Assembly (NCBI RefSeq): GCF_008831285.2
Contig: NC_045139.1
Location: 20,752,412 to 20,816,411, forward strand
DNA from: Nymphaea colorata
Lineage: Eukaryota; Streptophyta; Magnoliopsida; Nymphaeales; Nymphaeaceae
Reading direction: 5' to 3'
DNA: 64,000 nt
Part shown: positions 48,651 through 61,627 of the stretch, piece after piece
Layout of the letters: every line of letters begins with the position of its first letter
Position numbering within the stretch: the stretch's first letter is position 1
Notes under the pieces: generated by a model
Seen by the model: the letters and a program-made list of their open reading frames with translations, nothing else
Databases searched by the model: none
What the model was told of the DNA's origin: nothing
Position numbers and translations under genes: made by a program

Positions 48651-51600
48651 TTTAGTCGATTCTTTTATCAAACACCATTTGTAGTACAGGACGGACACTG
48701 CGGACGATTGAACAAGCGGTACAAATTACCCCCTGTTCTACACTGTTCCGAGCTAACCCTCGGAACAACGTGGAACAAAACGTCTCCTGCCTCCGAGCTG
48801 CCCTAGGGCACACTCCTTTCTCCTTCTCTCCTTCTCCATTGTTTCTCCCATTCTCTCTTATGAGTCTCCCCCTTTCCACTGCTCTATGTCTTTCTCCCCT
48901 ATTCTCTATGTTTCTCTCTTCCTCCATTCCATCGACCGATGGGTCTTGCTTCCTCCATTCCATTGACGACGGGTCATGCGATCACCTTCGTTGCTGCAAG
49001 GAGATCCAGTGCAGCAGTGAATAGCTTTTTCTAGTGAGGTCTGGTTCTCATTTTTCTCTCTTTCTCTTGTTTTCTCTCTCGCTCCCTACCGCTATTTGTC
49101 TCTGATTTGCAGTAACTAGGGTTTTTGCTCCTGTCAAATGTGATACTGTTGAACGAGAGAATAGCTTGGAATTTAGAAGGCAATGTTGTCTGACTAAGGT
49201 TTCTTCTTCTTTTTAGTCACTTGCATAAGTCGATTCCAGCTATTCTCTTGAAAGATGCAACATCCACGTGATGGTGTCTGCGTATTATCATTTTAAATTT
49301 TTTTTTCCTCTGATAATATGCGTAAGTAGCATGAAAAATGGTTTTCTGATGATAAACTGTTTCTAGTAAATCTATGCATCGGAAAGTTTTAACATCCTAA
49401 GAGGGTTGTTGTGTCTTCGTGGCTGTGGATGTGATTATTCAAATTAATGTTCAGATTTGTTTTGTAAGTTTGGATGTGGTTGGATTAGGTGCAATGTGTT
49501 TAGCGATTAAACATGCCTTGAATTTGGAACAAGTAGAAATTTCTCTTCTTCCACCCTCTCCCAAGGAGAATTTTTCTGGAAATCCTTCTCTGTCAAAACT
49601 TTTTAGGGCCATCAAATGCTACCTAATAGAAAGAAACCTGAAACAGTGAACCCTACCTAGCTGCCTTTGTTCCAGACCAAGTTGGGCAGGAAAATTTAGC
49701 TTTCTGAAGCATGGGCACACACACACACACTGTCTCTCTTCTGTTTTGATGTATAGACCGATGGACATTATGGATGAGGTGATCCTTTTTGTAGCTACTG
49801 TTTGGCCTTACTTGCCTGTATTCTGAATTTTTTCTTTAAATTTTTTTTGAATAGTTATGTTCTGTGATGAGAATGATGCAACTTCTATCTTGATTTTTTG
49901 TCTTGTGTTATTAGTTTTATAATTTATGTTTTTGATGTGTGCGGTAACTTATAAGCAATCAGCTCCATTGTTCATTTAATGCTTGTGCTATAAAGACTCC
50001 ATTATTCATTGCCCTGGCCTTTTTATGTAAACAATGAGTAACCATCCATCTATTAAGCACAGTTTCGCTTTTTTGGGATCAGATGTATGGATATGAAGTA
50101 CATGGTTCATTTAGCAAAATCAGTCACATCTTATTGAATATGGGGCTAATAAGGGCTGAATTAGGCTATTCAAACAGTGTATTAAATAGTTTCAGGAGAC
50201 TGTCTGCATACATTGGCGTCGAAAATTTTTCATATTTTTTGGTGATTGTCAAGGATGGAGACTGACCATCAAATGAACCAGACTAATGATAGGAACAAGT
50301 GTAATTATTATTGAAGTCACCAGGTAGTCACTTTACACTGACTATGGCTTCCTCTATTTGAGCACAGATAGCCTATAGAGTGACCAATCCATTGATATTT
50401 CTTAGCCTTACAGGCCATCTTAACAACAGCTAACTTGGGGCACTCTTTCTAATAGTGTGAGTGCTTCCTCTCATGTTTTTTTTTCATATATACATTGTCA
50501 TATTTTTGGCAATAAATGATGGGGGCTATATAAGACATGAGCATTTTTTGTTAAAACTTGATCTCCAATGATCACTTTTTTGCTTGAACAAAAATAGATG
50601 TGGTAGTTTTGGAATTCTCTGCATGCTTACATTGCAAAGGATGAATGATATATGGGATTGCATCTATAAAAACATATTTCAGTAATCTGGTCATGAGGAA
50701 TCTATCCACAAGGCTTAGAAGAAGCTATCTGCAAAGCTCATCTCTAAGTTTTCCCTTTTTAAAATTATTTACTTAAAAACAAGAATGTGTGTAAAAGTGC
50801 TACATTGGAGCATCTCATCTCAAGGAAAGCTAGTGCTTATAAGTCAATATAAGTACGTTGTCTTTAACCATTAGAATAATAAAGTTGCAGGTTCCTACTT
50901 GTCCCTAGCCTTGTCCTTTTTATTCCTACAGAGGAGTTCCTTTTTCTGGTTTAGTGACCTAGTTACTTGTTGTTGTCTTTTTTTTTTCACATTCTGTATT
51001 TTTACTTAAGAAGCTGTTTCACAAGGCTCATTTGAATTTATCCCTTGATCTTCATTTTGCATATCCTTAAAGAAGGATGTCTTATGGATTTTGGAGAGCA
51101 TGGACTACAGTTACTTGAATGATTTTCCTAGTTATATAGAAGAACTATGATTTTGAGTTTTTCACATAATAAACATATTCTCAACACCCAGTTCTTTGCC
51201 CAATGAAGTTATCTTAGAATTGGAGAGACAACATAAATGAGGCCATGTCATTGTGCTCATGACTAACAATTACTCTTGTTTGATTTAAAAAGCAGAGTTT
51301 GCTTTCTTCAATTCTCGATGATGGTTAACTTTTTACCTCTGGAGCATTAAGTGTTCCTTCTCTAACAAGTTCTGTTGGTTCCACATACACAAAAAGAGAG
51401 AGGGCTTCTGATCTTTTGTAAGAGCAGGATGTTATTGATTTTCAAAGTTTCTTTGTACAAGGCCTTTAGAGCTTGAGTAATGCTAGCAATGCTGCTAACT
51501 ACCATGCTGTTTGTTACCATTGATAATGAGAGAGACAATGAACTAATACAACTTGGTATTCTTAGTCCAAGTTCTAGTGTATATATATTCCCTTTAATGG

Positions 51601-51995
51601 AATTTATTTTGAACTGATGTGCTTTTCAATTCTATTGTTTTGGTTGCATTTTCATGGCTCTGCTTATCTGAACATGTTCTATTGTCTTTTCTCCTCATTT
51701 TGTTTATTCTACAATATGCCTCTAGATAACCTAGTCTAATGACTTGTTAGGCCATCGATCGTTGAATCTCTTTAACTTTGGAGCATGCAAAGAAAAACAT
51801 AATGAATATAATGTTATCCTTCTCTCCTCTTTCAGTATTTGTCATGTGTTTCTTGTACACAATATGTGAAGAGTGATGTTTAGCTTTGGCTTGTTATATT
51901 GTTGTTGTACATTTGTTTATTCGCACATTAAGTCAATTTTTTAAACTTATTTCATGTAACAAAATCGCTTGATCTTTTTGTATTTCTATTTGTTA
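48651..51995. other. possible leader/intron tract upstream of the Myb/SANT-like pseudogene
   Basis: A GC/CT-rich island (48690-49130) with leader-like CT tracts gives way to T-rich DNA resembling a long intron, ending in a T-rich tract and TTAG directly before ATG at 52001. No coding domain was seen in between. The link is by position only. Confidence 0.3.
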
Positions 51996-52000
51996 AAATT

Positions 52001-52760
52001 AGATGAATAGTCACCATGACAAACTATAGTGAGATGAAGACCAAGTGCAGTTTTTATTTGACATGATGTTAGAGCAAGCTAAGATTCCTAAAATGCGAAC
52101 ATTAGGTGGGCTAAAAGAAACAACTATGTAGGTGGTTGAACAAAAATTGATGGAAGGTATGGACCAATGTTTTCATTAGAGAAAATTTGAAACAAGTTGA
52201 AAAAAGCAAAACCTGACCTGTAAGTGATAAAAGAGATGTTCATTGCTTTAGGATTTGGGTGGGACCCAGATAAAAAAAAATTATACAAGCAGATGATTAT
52301 GTGTGGAAAAATTATATATAAAAGTACCCAAATAAAATATATATATATATATAAATTGCTAGCAATATAGAAGTATTATGAGCATGCAATAGAAATTTGA
52401 GGATCTTCCACTTCATTGGGTGGCAGTAGGAGTGATGTAGATAGCAGGGCACTAGATGATGTACAAATAAATGTGGATGAACAAGATGAGAATGATCTTC
52501 TGTTACGTACTTCACCAATGGATAGCATTGCTCTTACTCAGGGAGAAACCTTTAACAGCACGAGGGGAAACAAAAGAGCGAAAACCTTTACAACCATGAA
52601 TGATGATTCTTTTGAAATCATTGGTGAGTACATGCAACAACTTGTGGAAACCCAACTTGCAACTATTTTGCAGAAGAGTGGAGCAATTTTAAGCAATATG
52701 CATGCAAAAGGAGAAATAGATAAGCATTTGTTTTTTAGATCAATTGATTTTCAATTTTGA
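52001..52760 (+). pseudogene. second Myb/SANT-like DNA-binding pseudogene
   Basis: From ATG 52001 (MNSHHDKL, then stops) the frames show EDQVQFLFDMMLEQAKIPKM, a frameshift, ALGFGWDPDKKKL (GFGWDP at 52251-52268) and YVWKNYI (VWKNYI at 52301-52318). Then comes an open acidic C-terminal part (52416-52760) with a QLVETQLATILQKSGAIL helix. The FL...LEQ, GFGWD and VW..YI pattern is that of Myb/SANT-like domain proteins associated with PIF/Harbinger elements and their host-derived relatives. It is disrupted, and a TA run interrupts it at 52338-52353. Confidence 0.6.
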
Positions 52761-53040
52761 TGAAGCAAATGTTTTTCTTATGATGTCATGTGAGTTGTAG
52801 ATTAGTTGGTTGCACATGCAGATTGGTTATGGTTTGCAATTGGGTATCTTTATGGAGGTTTGTAATTATGCATTACTTTTGATGTGTGTAACTGTTTGTA
52901 ATTTATGATATATTCTAGTTGTTTGTAATAGTATATTTTTTATGTTTTAAAATGTTTATAATTTGCAATATATTATGAATAGTTATGAATTCATGCTTGC
53001 AATTGTTTTTAGATGAACTTTAAAAAGAAATAGGGAAATA

Positions 53041-53050
53041 TATACATACA

Positions 53051-53126
<76 letters not shown>

Positions 53127-53142
53127 TATATATATATATATA
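53041..53142. repeat. (CATA)n(TA)n compound microsatellite
   Basis: CATA tetranucleotides to about 53080, then TA dinucleotides with one GATA interruption to 53142. Confidence 0.97.
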
Positions 53143-53699
53143 ATTTGTAGGAGAAGACATTTAACTTGAAGATGGAAATAAAAGATTCTAGAGAAAGAAA
53201 ATAGAACACATATATACGCATTCATGTGTATATAAAAATTTGTAAAATAAAATGTGAAAACATAGAGAGAGAAGGATAAAGAACATTATCATGTGTACAT
53301 ATACGTATATAACATGTATATACGTATGTGTCTTCATGAGATTAAAAATCAATAAATGACTTAAAATATCCGACTTCAATTTTTTTTTTATGTAGGTCAT
53401 AAAGCCTAAGCTAAGTCTCCAAGGCTGCATTAGAGCAGGTACTTGCTTTCAAAAATCTTTTGAAAACATAATTCTTATATTTTTATAGGTGAACATAAAG
53501 TATTGTTATTTTGTTTATTACAAGAATATATATTTCTTGTACCAATGGGTATGGAAGAAAATCAAACATTCATGAAGGCAACATAAGAAAACACTTATTG
53601 GGGTCCCCAGTCGGATGATTAAGAAAGAAACTAAACGTGAGAATGACATGAAAATGCATTTTAACATGTACATATTCATGAATGGCTTTCTCGGGTTGG

Positions 53700-54906
53700 A
53701 CAAATTTCAACCTCAAAGATCAACATAAGAATGAATAAATATCAACCCAAACACTCATTCTCACCGTTATTCATATATATGAGAAAAGTCAATTAACTAT
53801 GCATGAACAATATCTCCAAGCAAAGCAACATTTAAGAGAAGAGAGAAACATGTTTCTCTCCTAAAATGAAACCATATTTCACCTTCTCACGCTCCCAGTG
53901 CACTCAAGAATAGCTCTTGACTCCGAAGAAGAGATTTAAGAGCTACCACACATGGCCATTGGGACATGAAGAAGGGGGAAATAAAATGAGAACTACATAC
54001 CTCTAGTATCTTTGTATGCTCTCTTGAAGAGTTGAAACTTGAAGAAGAAGAGAAATGGTGAAGAAGAATAAAATCTTTAAATGAAGAATCATTATAAATT
54101 CCTCCACATTTTGGTATAGAGAGTTTTAGGGTGCGCAATCGCGTCGTGCGAGATCACGCAGCGTGCGATCTCGCACGGTGCGCGATTTTGCGTGGCGCAC
54201 GGTCGCACAATCATGAGTGGCGTGCAGTCTCACGCACGGCACGCGAATGCTTTTCTCATTTTTAAAAAAAGAAATGAAATAAATATTAAATATAATAAAA
54301 TAAAGTAAAATAAGATAAAATGGACAAACAAATAAACAAAAGGGGCTGTTTTTTGCATAAAACCATTTTTTTCTTGTTTAAATTGTGTATAAAATTATTT
54401 TTTGTCACAAACAGGTGGTTGACTCTATTTTTGAGTGACTCTAGGCTCGTTTTAAATCTGAATTGTGTTCAATTGGTTGTCGACACATTCTAGCCCGCGA
54501 CTTAGGCTTAGAAACACATTTTGGCATGAGAACAAAACATAAAACAAAGGTAAGGTCTGTGCACGCGCGCACGATGCTCATAAATTCAAATTTTGTTGTT
54601 TTGCTTTCGGCTTTGAATTTTTATTTTGAAATTCTTGATTTGGATCTAAACTTGGGTTTTGGATCTAATTCGGATTCAAGAATTGGATTTTGGGTTTGAA
54701 TCTTGCGTCTAAAGTTGGGTTTGAATTTGAATTTTGTGTTGGGTTTTAGACAAGGGTTTAGAAATTCATTTGGATCAACTAGTCGCAAATTTATTTTGGG
54801 TCTAAGATTGGGCTTAAGGCCCAGGAATTAAATCTAGATGACATAATTGAGATTTGAGTGAAAATAAAATGCACCCTCGCTTTTGAAAAAATTTGGGGTG
54901 ATAACA
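53700..54906 (-). mobile_element. long-LTR retrotransposon LTR, copy A (3' type)
   Basis: The minus strand begins TGTTATCACCCCAAAT at 54906, immediately preceded (plus-strand right side, 54907-54920) by the complement of a polypurine tract, CAAAGAGGGACATC. It is therefore the start of a 3' LTR whose internal domain lies at higher coordinates. A CpG-rich block lies inside at about 54131-54250. The lower boundary was not resolved. Confidence 0.55.
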
Positions 54907-55015
54907 GATGTCCCTCTTTGTTACTAAGCCGACATATGCCATGCTTAGTGGGAAAGATAAGCACCCCAAATTTTGATTAATGAAAATTTTGGCTAAAAAG
55001 ATTAAAGGGCTGGAA

Positions 55016-55240
55016 CTGCATTTCAGGTTTAACCTGTTACCTGAATGGGTTGTTTGAGTGAATGGGTTGTTCGAGTTTATGTTGCATGTTTAATCCCCTT
55101 GCCTGCATATGAGTTTGTCGAAATTGAATTCAGGTTTAACCCCTGTGAATGGGTAGCCTTGGCTTGTATTGCAGGTTTAACCTCTTACCTGCATGGGTTG
55201 CTTTAGCTTGCATTGCATGTTTAACCCCTTACCTGTGTGG
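55016..55240. repeat. minisatellite with GCAGGTTTAACC core
   Basis: Five degenerate units of GCAGGTTTAACCCCTTACCTGCATGGGTTG begin near 55024, 55084, 55130, 55171 and 55215, spaced about 41-60 bp. Confidence 0.8.
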
Positions 55241-56330
55241 ATTGCTCTTGTGTCCATAATTTCAAATTTTACTATTTTCCTGAATGGGTTGATTGATAAC
55301 AAGTGGCAATGCTGGAGAGAACCCTCATCACCTCGAATACCTTTGTTGAAGCTGGGAATGAGACCCTATTGCTCCTTCATTGGTTGTAACAAGAAAACTT
55401 CCTATCACCTTGAGTGCCTTTTGGTAAAATTTTTGTTTTCACCGAAGGCTGGATTTTGGACTTGTTTGGTAAAATTCTCCAAACTAGTGCTTAGGTTGAG
55501 CTTGCTTTGAAAAGCCCTTGGCCAAACGTTCAAGTTATGCCTTGTTAGTGACATGGTTGAGCTAGCTTTATATTGACCCAAACCTAGAGCCCGGATTGCG
55601 CTTGATCAAATCTTTAGCTTAGCAGTTGAGTTGATTTGATTGGGATATGACCCTTTTCTTGATGGACGAGGATGATTTTGTAAAAGAAAAATATATGTTG
55701 CAAAATCAATTTAGAAAATGCCTCAAATTTAAAAAAAGAAAATGCCCCATTGTTGGCGATTGCCACGATTGATAAGAGATAGGATATGATATAAAATAGA
55801 ATGTGCCATGTATAGGGTAAAAGATAGATGGTTGATGTCTTGGGTTGGGACTGAGGCAAAAAAAATAATGAAAAATGCCCCGATAAAAGAAGACATGGAC
55901 AAAATTAGATAAAGAAAATTGATATATTTTTTGCTAATATGAAAATGAGAATGAAAGGTGATAACATGTGTATGAACTCAAATATAAACTAATTTTTGAT
56001 TTGTATTTAACGACAAGCAATTGGGACAAAACTTTTAGAAAAGAAATTTGTTGTATGAATATGATTGGTAAATAGTGATCCTCATAGTGAGATATCAAGT
56101 TGATAATATTTCAAGATAATATAAGAAAACTGAGAAAATTATGAGCAATCTATTGGTTGTGAAGAATCTTAATTTTGAAATGATTAAATCTCAAGCAGAG
56201 TATAAACATATGAGGTTTGATTCACATATATCCAATATGGGTAAATGAATATGTTAAAATCACAGGTCTGACGATCGAAAATCGAGTATACTAGAATAAA
56301 GCAAAGGTCGGTAATCAACTTGGAATAAAT

Positions 56331-56826
56331 GATGACCCAATAAAATTATGAAAGTTGTAAAATAGGAAGAAAGGTGTGCCATAGGCATTAAAGCTAGAAA
56401 ATTATTTGGCTAAATATAAATGAGGAAAAAAATGTTTGACCTGAGTCAAGCAAAGTTAGTGATTAAGCCAATAGATGGATAGCATGTTCAATAATGGAAA
56501 ATTAGACAAGTGAATAAATGAGAGATTGACAATGTTTGATAAATATAGATTTGGAAGCAATTCTAAAAAAAAAAAGACTTGCCAACAAACAATTGATGAC
56601 CCAATAAAATTATGGAAGTAGTAAAATGTGAAGAACTGTGCATTATGGGTATTGAAGCTAGAAAATTATTTGGCTGAGTCGAGCAAAATTAGTAATTGAG
56701 CCAATAGGTGGCTATGACATTCAATAATAGAACATTTAACAAATGAATAAATGAGGTATTGACAAAATATGATAAAATATAGATTTTGAAGTAATTCTAA
56801 AAAAAATGGACTTGCCGAATGATAGA
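56331..56826. repeat. 264-bp tandem duplication
   Basis: GATGACCCAATAAAATTATG at 56331 recurs at 56595. The following GCTAGAAAATTATTTGGCT, AGCCAATAG, TTCAATAAT, AATAAATGAG, and TTCTAAAAAAAA..GACTTGCC return in order. Copy 2 has internal small deletions. Confidence 0.9.
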
Positions 56827-57641
56827 ATTTGAAAAATCAATGTCACTTAGATAGTAGGGTTAAAACATGATTTTATGACGTGGTCATGTTAAAAACTACA
56901 TAGAGATGATCAAAACAGACAATAATTTAAGTGAGGAAGATGGAATATAAAATTGACCAAAGATTGTATGGAAGACGCACATGCAATCATCATACAATGA
57001 TAAACATCTAGCATTTTCGAAAGTCACCTACATTTATCATGCGTATATTTGAAAAAGGAGTATAGGACCCTAATTGAGTTTGGTTTGATCAATCATGATT
57101 ATTCAATATAAGATATGCCAATATATCTTAGTCAAGAGGCTTAGTACGAGCATAGATTCTTCCATTAGGCAACTAAGAGTAAGGTTTACATACTTTTTCT
57201 GGGACACTCGCCGATATACCACCAGTTACCACTCATGGTACTAACGAGAGGGCTTTCCCACCCAAGGTGTGGTCCAGTTGTAAGACTTAGTCTTGTGCTA
57301 CCACCTAAAACCAAGCCTGACATCATCTTAAAAAATATCTGCATTCTGGTGCTTCTTTGTTAAACTATCTTAGATGAATTTTAAGCTTATTGCATGTCCC
57401 TGGGCATCTACATTTTCTTTTATTAGCTGGGAATATTTTATTTTATTAGTATCAGAGAGTGACCTCAGCAAGCATACAAAATCGGTTGTCTGTAATGCAA
57501 TGTTTCCTAAGATGGTGATTAAAATAAGTAGAAGAGCAAACATTGTTTCCAATCAAGCCTTAAATTAAGGAGGGTTGTATTTGATCATAAATCTAAGTAA
57601 ACATTATTGATCCTCCTCAATTAGTCTTATATGTAAGAAAG

Positions 57642-60600
57642 TGTTCGCACCCCACTCCTTTTTTTCAAGGAGGTCGAAATGCGAGTCAGCAAAATTCTTT
57701 TAAAATTAGGGTTTTGAGAAAATTTTCAAGAGAAAGGGATCCGCTCGTCGGTACGAGGTCCAACCATTCCTGCCGCCATTAACAGGGGTAATTAGACCAA
57801 GGACTAAGGATCATTTGGATCATATACGAGTTATTGATGTAAGTCCTATATGCTTATGCATTGAGGTTTTGGATTCAAGAACCGAAATTCATTTTTTTAA
57901 ATAAATGAATTTGAATATTGTGGGTTTTCAAGTTGGTTTAAAAACCTTTGTTTTGGTGTTATTTGAAACACATAATTCTTGAGGATTTTTGAAGATTTGG
58001 AATTGAGTTCTTTGTTGTGAACTCTAGATGATGATGATCATCTTATGATAAAAATTGATTTTGAATTCTTTTGTCAAATCATGTGATTTGTAGAATTCAT
58101 TCTTTTGAAAGAACATAGGTTCCAAATTGTTAGAAAACATGTTGTTTTTCAAATGCACTTTGGCCAAAAGATTATGAATGCATTGCTTGTGTTTTCTTTT
58201 GAAGTTAAGTGAGGTTTACAAATTCTCATTGCAATATGACTTGGTCACTTTTTGCAACTTAAATTTGAATCACTTAATTCCTTGAGAATGTGCATGTGGT
58301 GCCATTGATTTTGAGTGAAAGTGAATGCATGGAACGAGAATGGAAACTATATGGAACATTCATTCTTCTCTCTCTCATAATCCCTCAAGATTCATTCATA
58401 TGAAACATACATTCTTCACTCCCTCATAATCTCTCAAAGTCCGTATTGCACGTCATACAATCTATGCATGAAGATTGATTAAAATGTAGGACTTTCTCTA
58501 TATGTGCTTATTATATGATTAAGCACATGAATTAGAGATGTAGTCCATAAGCTTGAGGCTTGACATAAAATTATCAAAATGGTGAAAATATATAAATGAT
58601 GTCAAGTTAAATCTTTGAAATGGATGGGAGACGTGGAGGACATCCACTTTTGTCTCAAAATAGCTAAAAATCAGACATTGTGTTGATTTAAATAGCTGAA
58701 AATTGTCGACATTGATTCCAATAAATATGTTGTTTCTTAGATGGAAATGACAAGTCTTTCAAATAGATTCAAATTCCAGATTTGATAGTAATGAAATCGT
58801 CAACTCTTTTGGATGATTATAGGATAGTTGGTATTTCAAATATGTAAACTTTGACATTTTTAAACCAATTCCTATGAAACATGATCTGATTTCAACAACA
58901 TACATACATCTTACGTATGGATTTGCTGAAATTAAGTAAAAATGAAATGAAAATGATTCATAGTCTTGCACTAGGAAAATCAATAAAAATGGCCCATTTC
59001 CTTAAAAACCGGTTTGAAAACATGTTCCAACCTGATTTTAAGGGAGGAATGTAATTTTTGACAAGAAATCGGATACATATATGTACATATATAACAATGT
59101 ATACATATATGTACCTTACTTTTCAAAATGAAATTTTATCAAGGGACCGCATGACTCATGAATCATGATGATTCATGGCTGGGTTCTTTTATGTAGGAAG
59201 ATTGAAAACTTGTTTCAAATCTTCCCTACTACCCTTGATTAATTAAATTGAAAGACATGAATCAAAATGACTTTGAATAAGAAAGAAAATAAAACAATAC
59301 TCAAGCTTATTCGTCATCATTTCGCCATGCAATGGTGGATCACATTCATAAAAACGTATCCATCCCTTATAGGCATTTTCATCATATACGTGATGTAGCA
59401 AAATCACTCTCTCACCGTAGGATTCTTTCATAGTAGGGAGTTCAAAATGGTATTAAGTTGATTCCTTTAAAAGGGACGTGGCCTTGGGGCCCATTTCAAA
59501 ATTTGATACTTAGGTTCATATTTAAGAAAAACCGACATATGCATGCATTATGCATTAACATGTACATTGAAGCGTAGGTTTCCCTTAGCTGGACATCATT
59601 CCCAGCCGTAAGCAAATGAAAATAAACCCTCCCACGAATTGCTGGAATTAAAATAAATCAACAATAAGCTAAAGTAGAAGAGAAGTGATTTAAGATCACC
59701 TACCTTGCGGTCGGTCTTGATGTTTGTCCTTCGTCTTCACTGGTTTTCTAACTCAAGCAATCCTAAGCAAGAATCCAACCGTGGATTCAAGCTTAGCAAA
59801 GCTAGAATAAGAAATAGCTTGCTTGCTGGAATTTGGAGTGGTAAAAAGGGCTTCTCACCACGAAAATCCTAAGTAAGGGTTCACTTAAGCACCCTAACTT
59901 AGCAAAATCAATGGGGAGAATAGAAGAAAGTGAAGAAGAGAATGGGAGAAAAAGGGGAAGGGGGCTTGGACGAACCTCTTCTCTCTTCCTTGGCTTCTCC
60001 CTCCTAGCTCCTTGGCTGCAGCAATTTGATAGAATGCTTCAAAATTTCGTCCTCCCCCTTGGTGGCCAAGGGGAGGTTTATATAGAGGAGGAGGTGGGTT
60101 CAACCACCTTCTTAACTCACCTTGGGAACTTGCTTAAGACCTTGGGGACTTGTAAAATGAGTTAAATAGACTTTAAAGGCTCTAATTGACCATTTCTCAG
60201 CCCATTTTCACGAGCTAGGTGGGCTGGGCTAGGTTTGGTCAACATGGGTTCAGACCTAGGTGACCATTTTGACCAAAATTTTGGACGAAAATGCCCTTGC
60301 ACAGGGTTTTGCCCTTATTTTGTACTATTTATTTATTTTTTGTTTGAAATCGAGCTTATAAGGTTAAAACCTAGTTACTAAGCTCCAAATGCCATTGAAT
60401 TATGATAATTAAATTTAAATTTTAATAAAATTTAAAAATTTTATCAAATTTGGTTAGAAAAGGGTATTTTCGTCCAAAACTTGATTGAAAATGGATTTCA
60501 ACTGAATCAAACTTTCACTTGAGAAATTCAATTTAAATTTGGTATTTGATTCATGCATTTGACAAATTCAAATGTTTATTTGCCTTTCATAAACCATTTT

Positions 60601-61464
60601 ATGCTTTTTAATCTTAAGTTGACCGCAGAAGGGCAAAATTGTCCAAATTGATCAATTTCGACCAATTGACCAATGTCAAAGCTTATTTGCAAGTAGTTTG
60701 ACTTTATTTGAGGTAATTTGATAAATTTTGGTCAAGAAAGCTCTTAATTGAGCTAAATTATACTTTGACTGAGTTTAGTCAAAGTGGGTGTGGTTCGGTC
60801 AAAGTCTATTTTCGTCCATTAATTGGATCATGAGACAGACTTACGTTTTGACTGTGTTGAGCCCATGGTGACCGAACCTAGCTAGAATTGGCACCACATT
60901 TGAGTGCACCCGGGTCAAACCTACTTGGATTAAGTAGGTTAGGTGAGTTTGACCAGTCTAGTAATTGCTTCCTTGAAAATGATTTTTTTCTTTAAGGAGG
61001 ACCTGGTTAAAGAAGAGAGAGAGACATAAATGTCTCTCTTTTCCTAGGTTTCTCCTTTATTTCTTCTTGAAAATGACTTTTCTTCAATTAATTTGAGAGA
61101 AAATATTTATTTATTATTTTTTTGACATGGAGGGGGCATGGCCCCTGGGGGGGCTCTTGACCACACGGGCTAGGTGGGGCCCACACGTGGGTCCCACGTA
61201 GCATTTTAGACTGAATTAGATCCAATTCTTGGATCTAAGTCAAAATTTGCATTTTGCAATTGGATTTGGATTTCAAATGACATTTGCAATTGAATTTGGA
61301 CTCGTAATCCTGCATTGGGATTCGTGTATCGGGTTAAATTCACGATTTGAATCTAATTGTTCTTTAGATTCGAAATTGGCTTTGAAATTGCAAATTTTCA
61401 CAATTCTTTTGTGAAATTTTCACATTGCTTCAATTTTGATGTGGAAAAATTTGGGGTGTTAACA
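57642..61464 (-). mobile_element. solo LTR, 3,823 bp, with 5-bp target duplication
   Basis: On the plus strand it runs TGTTCGCACC...GGGGTGTTAACA and is flanked on both sides by GAAAG (57637-57641 and 61465-61469), a perfect 5-bp target-site duplication. Termini TGTT/AACA are the normal TG...CA. The transcription sense is minus: a TATATAAA box lies at 60084-60077 on that strand, followed by a pyrimidine-rich leader. No internal domain is enclosed, so the element was reduced by LTR-LTR recombination. The length is at the long end for plant LTRs and suggests a Ty3 Tat/Ogre-like family (inference). Confidence 0.85.
60077..60084 (-). promoter_or_regulatory. TATA box of the solo LTR
   Basis: TATATAAA on the minus strand is followed downstream by CCTCCCCTTGGCC and a CTCTTCTTCACTTTC-type pyrimidine leader, as in plant LTR promoters. 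Confidence 0.55.
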
Positions 61465-61627
61465 GAAAGCAAACACAATCACCAAGAAATGTAATGAAAT
61501 GCAGATGAGGTCAAGGCCAAAGAAGGGAACATGCTTTCTCATTGGCAATATGTACGTTGTTCAAGTTTGTAGAAATGTATCAATGATAATTATAGCCAAA
61601 CAATGACGAGTCTCATCACGGTCGCCA

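Larger units (their letters stand above)
54907..57641 (-). mobile_element. internal 3' region of a long-LTR retroelement
   Basis: Upstream of LTR copy A (higher coordinates, minus orientation) are the polypurine tract, a hairpin (54916-54956), a minisatellite (about 55016-55240) and a 264-bp tandem duplication (56331-56826). No gag-pol domain was found. Variable tandem repeats before the polypurine tract are described for Tat/Ogre/Retand-lineage Ty3 elements; placing it there is inference. Confidence 0.45.

Noticed and set aside
52983-53225. Minus-strand frames rich in YIYIYI and CMYVCMYV
   Set aside because: Translation of the CATA/TA microsatellite only.
54907-57641. Pairing LTR copy A with the solo LTR as two LTRs of one element
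   Set aside because: Beyond the first about 20 bases they do not resemble each other, and the solo LTR has its own 5-bp target duplication on both sides.
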